Source of the DNA: Grimontia marina
Lineage (GTDB): Bacteria > Pseudomonadota > Gammaproteobacteria > Enterobacterales > Vibrionaceae
Reading direction: 5' to 3'
Assembly: GCF_900060185.1 (NCBI RefSeq)
Contig: NZ_FIZY01000005.1
Location: 1-64,000 of the forward strand
Length of the DNA: 64,000 nucleotides
This document shows positions 59,226-64,000 of this stretch, one piece after another. Positions within the stretch are counted from its first letter, which is position 1, and each line of letters begins with the position of its first letter. The notes under the pieces were generated by a model. The model worked only from the letters and a program-made list of their open reading frames with translations. It was not told the origin of the DNA and did not search any database. Both the position numbers and the translations under genes were made by a program.

Positions 59226-60170
59226 TTAATGGATTTCTTTCACCTGAAGCTCTCGCGGTACTTCAAAGAACATGTTCTCTTCACGGCCTTTGAGCTCTTC
59301 CACCGTGGTGCCACCTAACTCTTGAATACGCGCGATAATGAGGTTCACCAACTCTTCCGGCGCGGAAGCCCCTGCCGTAATTCCGACTTTGGACTTGCCG
59401 TCAAACCATTCCGCTTTCACGTCTTCTGCACAATCGGTCAGATAACCCGGTGTACCCAGCTTCTCACTGAGTTCACGCAGACGGTTTGAGTTCGAGCTGT
59501 TCTTCGAGCCTACAACCACCAGCACATCACACTGGGTCGCGAGTTCGCGAACGGCGTCCTGGCGGTTTTGAGTTGCGTAGCAAATGTCGTCTTTGCGTGG
59601 CCCCTGAATGTCTGGGAACACTTTACGCAGCGTCTCAATCACTTCTGCCGTCTCATCCACCGACAAGGTCGTCTGGCTGACAAAGTGCAGGTTGGATGGA
59701 TCTTTTACATCCAGCTTGTATACATCTTCCGGTTTCTCCACCAGATACATGCCGCCGGTTTCGCTGGCGTATTGCCCCATGGTACCTTCCACTTCAGGGT
59801 GACCGGCATGACCAATCAGCACTACTTCCATATTGCGTCGGCTAGCACGTGCCACTTCCATATGGACTTTGGTCACCAATGGGCAAGTTGCATCAAACAC
59901 AGTTAATGCACGGGTTTTCGCTTCATTACGTACCGCTTGAGAAACGCCATGCGCAGAGAAAATCACAATGCTGTCGTCCGGCACTTCGCTGAGCTCTTCA
60001 ACAAATACCGCACCGCGCGCTTTGAGGCCTTCAACGACAAAACGGTTATGCACCACTTCATGACGTACATAAATGGGTGGCTGGTAAAGTTCAAGAGCAC
60101 GTTCAACGATACTGATCGCGCGATCAACACCGGCACAAAACCCTCGTGGGTTAGCTAGCATGACTTTCAT
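59226..60170 (-). CDS. ispH: 4-hydroxy-3-methylbut-2-enyl diphosphate reductase
   Basis: IspH is the last enzyme of the methylerythritol phosphate pathway and yields IPP and DMAPP. The 314-residue [4Fe-4S] enzyme has the three cluster cysteines: Cys12 ([13 protein letters not shown]), one near 96 ([11 protein letters not shown]) and one near 197 ([11 protein letters not shown]). The catalytic-loop Glu region is also present. It lies 11 bases after fkpB. Confidence 0.97.
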   Translation of the reverse strand: MKVMLANPRGFCAGVDRAISIVERALELYQPPIYVRHEVVHNRFVVEGLKARGAVFVEELSEVPDDSIVIFSAHGVSQAVRNEAKTRALTVFDATCPLVTKVHMEVARASRRNMEVVLIGHAGHPEVEGTMGQYASETGGMYLVEKPEDVYKLDVKDPSNLHFVSQTTLSVDETAEVIETLRKVFPDIQGPRKDDICYATQNRQDAVRELATQCDVLVVVGSKNSSNSNRLRELSEKLGTPGYLTDCAEDVKAEWFDGKSKVGITAGASAPEELVNLIIARIQELGGTTVEELKGREENMFFEVPRELQVKEIH

Positions 60171-60181
60171 GAGATAGCCCT

Positions 60182-60613
60182 TTAAGCAACACTGACAATT
60201 TCAACGTCAAAGATAACACGATGTCCCGCCAATGGGTGATTGAAGTCCACCGTCACAGATTCTCCCGCCACTTCCGTGACCAGACCCGGGATTTCCTGAC
60301 CGCCTGGGCCGGAAAAGGCAATGATGGTGCCCTCTTCAGCTGGCGCATCACCGGCAAACAAGCTACGGTCCATGTGCTGGACGTTATCCGGGTTTGGTTG
60401 ACCGAAGGCATCTTCAGGCTCCAGTGTAAAGCTTGCAGATTCGCCTTCAGTTAAGCCCAGCAGACATTTTTCGAAGTTCTCCGTCAGACTGCCATCACCC
60501 ATCACCAGTTTGGCTGGCTTACCAGAGGTTTTAGTGCTGTCTGCGACCGAACCGTCTTCAAGTTTGATGGTGAAGTGCATGATGACTTCACTGTTTGCAA
60601 TAATTTGCGCCAT
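60182..60613 (-). CDS. fkpB: FKBP-type peptidyl-prolyl isomerase (SlpA-like)
   Basis: A 143-residue FKBP with an inserted chaperone flap, as in E. coli FkpB/SlpA. It shows [36 protein letters not shown], the flap [22 protein letters not shown], and [18 protein letters not shown]. It speeds proline isomerisation and binds unfolded protein in the cytoplasm. It lies between lspA and ispH, the standard order. Confidence 0.95.
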   Translation of the reverse strand: MAQIIANSEVIMHFTIKLEDGSVADSTKTSGKPAKLVMGDGSLTENFEKCLLGLTEGESASFTLEPEDAFGQPNPDNVQHMDRSLFAGDAPAEEGTIIAFSGPGGQEIPGLVTEVAGESVTVDFNHPLAGHRVIFDVEIVSVA

Positions 60614-60705
60614 GCGCTCAAATCCTTTGTTGGCGGGCTATTGACCAAATAGTAACAGCACCTAAGTCCCCAACTTCACTTGGGTTATCGAAGTTTTTAT
60701 ACGAC

Positions 60706-60736
60706 TTGGCGCCGACCACAGAGTAGTCAGCGCCAA
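60706..60736. other. Inverted repeat between lspA and fkpB
   Basis: TTGGCGC and GCGCCAA are 7-base arms separated by 17 bases that can pair partly. No T run follows on the coding (minus) strand, so it is not a clear terminator. It may modulate expression of the downstream pair. Confidence 0.4.
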
Positions 60737-60766
60737 TTTTTATCTCTTCGTCGCACAGCGAGAAGG

Positions 60767-61279
60767 TTATTCAGCTTCAGCTTGAGGCTTTTTTGATGCG
60801 ATGATGCTATCCAGCACAATCAGTACCGCACCAATCACAATCGCAGTGTCAGCCAAGTTGAATGCTGGCCAGTGATTGTTCCCGATAAAGAAATCAAGGA
60901 AGTCCACCACATAGCCATGCACCAGACGGTCAAACAGGTTACCAATGGCTCCACCAATCACCAATGCATAAGCAACATTCAGTATACGGTTTGTCGCAGG
61001 TGTTTGGCGCATCCAGTAAACCAACATGCCAGAAACACCAAGCGCTATGGCTGCAAAGAACCAACGTTGCCAGCCACCTGCATCGCTCAAAAAGCTGAAC
61101 GCGGCGCCATAGTTATGAACATAGAGCAGGTTAAAGAATGGCAACACCTCAATGCGGTTCGACCAACCATAACCCATGGTATTCATCACCAGCAATTTGC
61201 TGCCAATATCCAGAACGAACACCAGAAGCGCTAGCCATAGCCAGCGCAATCCTGATTGTTTCGCTGTTAGATCTTTCAT
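60767..61279 (-). CDS. lspA: Lipoprotein signal peptidase (signal peptidase II)
   Basis: LspA is the aspartyl protease of the inner membrane that cleaves signal peptides before the lipid-modified cysteine. The 170-residue protein has four membrane helices and the two catalytic regions, [19 protein letters not shown] and [11 protein letters not shown], each with its Asp. The conserved NYGAAFSFL is also present. It lies 22 bases after ileS. Confidence 0.97.
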   Translation of the reverse strand: MKDLTAKQSGLRWLWLALLVFVLDIGSKLLVMNTMGYGWSNRIEVLPFFNLLYVHNYGAAFSFLSDAGGWQRWFFAAIALGVSGMLVYWMRQTPATNRILNVAYALVIGGAIGNLFDRLVHGYVVDFLDFFIGNNHWPAFNLADTAIVIGAVLIVLDSIIASKKPQAEAE

Positions 61280-61301
61280 CCAGCTTTCCTATCGTTGCCT
61301 G

Positions 61302-64000
61302 TTACGCGAACTGGCGCTTTTCGCCTTCGCCATCAATGTTGCTTGCGCAACGGCCACAAATCGCTTCATGACCTTCGATGGAGCCAACATCCGCAACATG
61401 GTGCCAGCAACGATCGCACTTCTCTGCGTCAGACTTGGCAACAGCAACAGACAGACCTTCAACGTCAGTCGCTACCGCCGCTTCTGGCGCTGCATCGGTA
61501 GCAACGACTTCAGCTTTTGAAGTCAGCAATACGAAGCGCAGTTCATCGCCCATTGCCTGCAGCTTGGCGGCAAACTGAGGTTTGGCGTAAAGCGTCACTT
61601 CAGCTTCCAGAGAACCACCGATAGTTTTCTCGTTACGTGCAGCTTCCAGAACCTTGTTCACTGCACCGCGCACGCGAAGCAGTTCAGCCCAGAATGCGTT
61701 GTTCAGTTGCTCGTCTTCACCCAGACCGAACAGACCGTCGTACCATACTTCGGTGAAAACGAACTTGTTACGGTTGCCTGGCATCTCGTTCCAGATTTCA
61801 TCTGCGGTGAACGACATGATTGGCGCCATCCAACGAACCAGTGCTTCCACGATATGGAACAGCGCGGTTTGACAGCTGCGGTGTGCGTGACCACCTGCTT
61901 TCGCGGTGTACTGACGGTCTTTAATGATGTCCAGATAGAATGAACCCATCTCAACCGAACAGAACTGCATCAGACGTTGCGTAACAGCGTGGAAGTTACA
62001 CTCTTCGAACGCTTTCACGATCTCTTCCTGAGCTTCCAGTGCTTTGCCCACTGCCCAGCGATCTGCAACCACCAGATCTTCCGCTGCCACCATATCAGTT
62101 TCAGGGTTGAAGCCGTTCAGGTTCGCCAGCAAGAAGCGCGCGGTGTTACGAATACGGCGGTAAGCGTCTGCACTACGTTTCAGGATTTCATCAGATACTG
62201 TCATCTCACCGGTGTAGTCAGTCGATGCCACCCAAAGACGCAGGATGTCGCCACCCAACTTGTTCATCACGTCCTGAGGTGAAACCACGTTACCGATAGA
62301 CTTCGACATCTTGCGGCCCTGGCCGTCAACGGTGAAGCCGTGCGTCAGAACCTGCTTGTAAGGGGCGTGGTTCTTGATCGCTACAGAGGTCATCAGGGAA
62401 GACTGGAACCAACCACGGTGTTGGTCGGAACCTTCCAGATACATATCTGCCTCATGGCCTGCAAACTCTTCGCGCTGGTTAACCACTGCATAGTGCGTTG
62501 CACCTGAATCGAACCATACGTCCAGAGTGTCCAGCACTTTCTCGTAGTTCGCCGCTTCTGCACCAAGCAATTCTTCAGCGTCTAGTTCCCACCATGCCTG
62601 GATGCCAGACCGCTCAACTTTCTGAGCCACTTGCTCAATCAGCTCAACGGTGTTCGGATGAAGCTCTGCCGTTTCCTTGTGAACGAACAGGGCAATTGGC
62701 ACGCCCCAGGTACGCTGACGTGAAATACACCAGTCAGGTCGACCTTCTACCATTGACTCAATGCGGTTTTGTCCCCACTCAGGGATCCACTGTACGTTTT
62801 TGATTTCTTCCAGTGCTTTTGCACGCAGGCCCGCTTTCTCCATAGAGATAAACCACTGAGGCGTTGCACGGAAGATAATTGGCGTTTTGTGGCGCCAGCA
62901 ATGCGGATAGCTGTGCTCGTAAGCGTGGTGATGCAGCAGCGCACCGTGCTCTTTAAGCACTTCAACCACGTTATCGTTCGCTTTAAATACGTGTTGACCT
63001 GCAAACAGCTCTGTGTCTGGCAAGTAAACACCGTTGCTACCTACTGGGTTAGCCACTTCAAGGTTGTACTTTTGACCAACCGCGAAGTCTTCCTGACCGT
63101 GTCCAGGTGCCGTGTGTACAACACCCGTACCTGATTCAGTCGTTACGTGATCGCCCAGGATCACAGGAACATCGAAGCTGTAGAACGGGTGGTTAAAGCG
63201 CAGCAGTTCCAGCGCATCACCTTTACAGAAGCCCAGATTGTGGAAGTGCTCGATTCCGGCACGATCCATCACATCTTTCGCAAGCTCTGCAGCCATGATC
63301 AGACGACGTGGCGTTTCACCTTCCACCTGAACCAGCACGTATTCCAGCGCATCAGAAACCGCGACTGCACGGTTCGCTGGCAGAGTCCAAGGTGTAGTGG
63401 TCCAGATAACGATAGACACATCACCTTGACCTAAATGACCTTCGTTCAGGTTGAACTTAGACAGCACTGCAGCTTCATCGACAGCCCCAAACATGACATC
63501 GATTGAAGGAGAAATTTTGTTGTAGTACTCGACTTCAGCTTCTGCCAGTGCAGAACCACAGTCAGTACACCAGTGAACCGGTTTGAAACCTTTGTGCAGG
63601 TGACCGTTACCCGCGATTTTACCCAGTGCACGGATGATGTTTGCTTCGGTATCAAAGTCCATGGTCAGGTATGGTTTGTCCCACTCACCCAACACGCCCA
63701 GACGTTTGAAGTCTGCCTTCTGGCCTTCAACCTGCTTCGCAGCGTACTCACGACACTTCTGACGGAATTCAGCAGCAGACACTTTCTGGCCTGGTTTACC
63801 GACTTTCTTCTCAACCATCAGTTCAATAGGCAGGCCGTGACAGTCCCAACCTGGTACGTAAGGTGCGTCGAAGTCTGAAAGAGTTTTGGACTTAATAATA
63901 ATGTCTTTAAGAATTTTGTTTACGGAGTGACCAATGTGAATATTGCCGTTCGCATACGGAGGGCCGTCATGCAAAATGAAAGATTTTTTGCCTTTCTTCG
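61302..64000 (-). CDS. ileS: Isoleucyl-tRNA synthetase, 5' end beyond the window
   Basis: IleS charges tRNA-Ile in the cytoplasm. About 899 residues are visible; the first 45-50 lie past the right edge, where the frame stays open ([18 protein letters not shown]). The HIGH motif (HIGHS) and KMSKS loop ([10 protein letters not shown]) are intact, as is the editing (CP1) domain with [13 protein letters not shown]. The C-terminal zinc site [12 protein letters not shown]...CGRC is complete. The leucine codon at 63972-63974 is not the real start. Confidence 0.97.
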   Translation of the reverse strand, partial: KKGKKSFILHDGPPYANGNIHIGHSVNKILKDIIIKSKTLSDFDAPYVPGWDCHGLPIELMVEKKVGKPGQKVSAAEFRQKCREYAAKQVEGQKADFKRLGVLGEWDKPYLTMDFDTEANIIRALGKIAGNGHLHKGFKPVHWCTDCGSALAEAEVEYYNKISPSIDVMFGAVDEAAVLSKFNLNEGHLGQGDVSIVIWTTTPWTLPANRAVAVSDALEYVLVQVEGETPRRLIMAAELAKDVMDRAGIEHFHNLGFCKGDALELLRFNHPFYSFDVPVILGDHVTTESGTGVVHTAPGHGQEDFAVGQKYNLEVANPVGSNGVYLPDTELFAGQHVFKANDNVVEVLKEHGALLHHHAYEHSYPHCWRHKTPIIFRATPQWFISMEKAGLRAKALEEIKNVQWIPEWGQNRIESMVEGRPDWCISRQRTWGVPIALFVHKETAELHPNTVELIEQVAQKVERSGIQAWWELDAEELLGAEAANYEKVLDTLDVWFDSGATHYAVVNQREEFAGHEADMYLEGSDQHRGWFQSSLMTSVAIKNHAPYKQVLTHGFTVDGQGRKMSKSIGNVVSPQDVMNKLGGDILRLWVASTDYTGEMTVSDEILKRSADAYRRIRNTARFLLANLNGFNPETDMVAAEDLVVADRWAVGKALEAQEEIVKAFEECNFHAVTQRLMQFCSVEMGSFYLDIIKDRQYTAKAGGHAHRSCQTALFHIVEALVRWMAPIMSFTADEIWNEMPGNRNKFVFTEVWYDGLFGLGEDEQLNNAFWAELLRVRGAVNKVLEAARNEKTIGGSLEAEVTLYAKPQFAAKLQAMGDELRFVLLTSKAEVVATDAAPEAAVATDVEGLSVAVAKSDAEKCDRCWHHVADVGSIEGHEAICGRCASNIDGEGEKRQFA

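Overview
The window looks like a chromosomal segment of a marine gamma-proteobacterium of the family Vibrionaceae. The evidence is the 16S rRNA 5' region, the Vibrio-style order greA-ompU-dacB, a RocS-type c-di-GMP protein beside ubiUV, and coding sequences that read like Vibrio, Photobacterium, Grimontia or Enterovibrio proteins. I cannot fix the genus from sequence alone. Most genes are housekeeping genes in an order shared with Escherichia coli and Vibrio cholerae.

Layout. 1-0.9 kb: 5' part of a 16S rRNA gene on the minus strand, with its boxA leader and P1 promoter. 0.9-7.9 kb: gmhB, trmO, proS, a response-regulator diguanylate cyclase, a patatin-like lipase, a second diguanylate cyclase, yaeP and a DUF4250 gene. 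7.9-9.3 kb: a degenerate IS4-type insertion sequence that appears to have landed in a terminator. 9.4-13.3 kb: nupC, yjjV and prfC. 13.7-25.8 kb: the main accessory region, a Lap-type surface adhesin system. It holds an RTX adhesin with an N-terminal retention module, its type I secretion ABC protein, adaptor and TolC-like outer-membrane protein, an OmpA-like lipoprotein and a degenerate GGDEF/EAL LapD-like receptor. 25.9-32.1 kb: rimI, holD, yhbS, ubiT, rocS, ubiU and ubiV. 32.2-49.1 kb: the translation and transcription block nlpI-pnp-rpsO-truB-rbfA-infB-nusA-rimP-tRNA-fMet-tRNA-Leu-secG-glmM-folP-ftsH-rlmE, then yhbY and greA. 49.5-53.3 kb: an OmpU-type porin, dacB and a short MgtE-like transporter with a long leader. 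53.3-64 kb: carB-carA, dapB, and ispH-fkpB-lspA-ileS. ileS runs off the right edge.

How the genes work together. The Lap cluster forms a coherent adhesion module. The ABC/HlyD/TolC-like channel exports the adhesin, the retention module holds it in the outer membrane, and a c-di-GMP-bound LapD-like protein would protect it from a LapG-type periplasmic protease. No lapG gene lies in the window. Three other c-di-GMP proteins (two cyclases and the GGDEF-EAL protein RocS) lie within 25 kb. ubiT, ubiU and ubiV encode the oxygen-independent ubiquinone hydroxylation route and imply a facultative anaerobe.

Points most worth a second look: the exact 429-bp tandem repeat in the adhesin, whose base composition differs from its flanks; the LapD-like receptor without a neighbouring lapG; the doubly inactivated IS4 copy in a split terminator; the MgtE-like protein without CBS domains, preceded by a possible 14-codon leader peptide; and the long near-perfect hairpin in the pnp leader. 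Functions are assigned from remembered family features. No database search was run.
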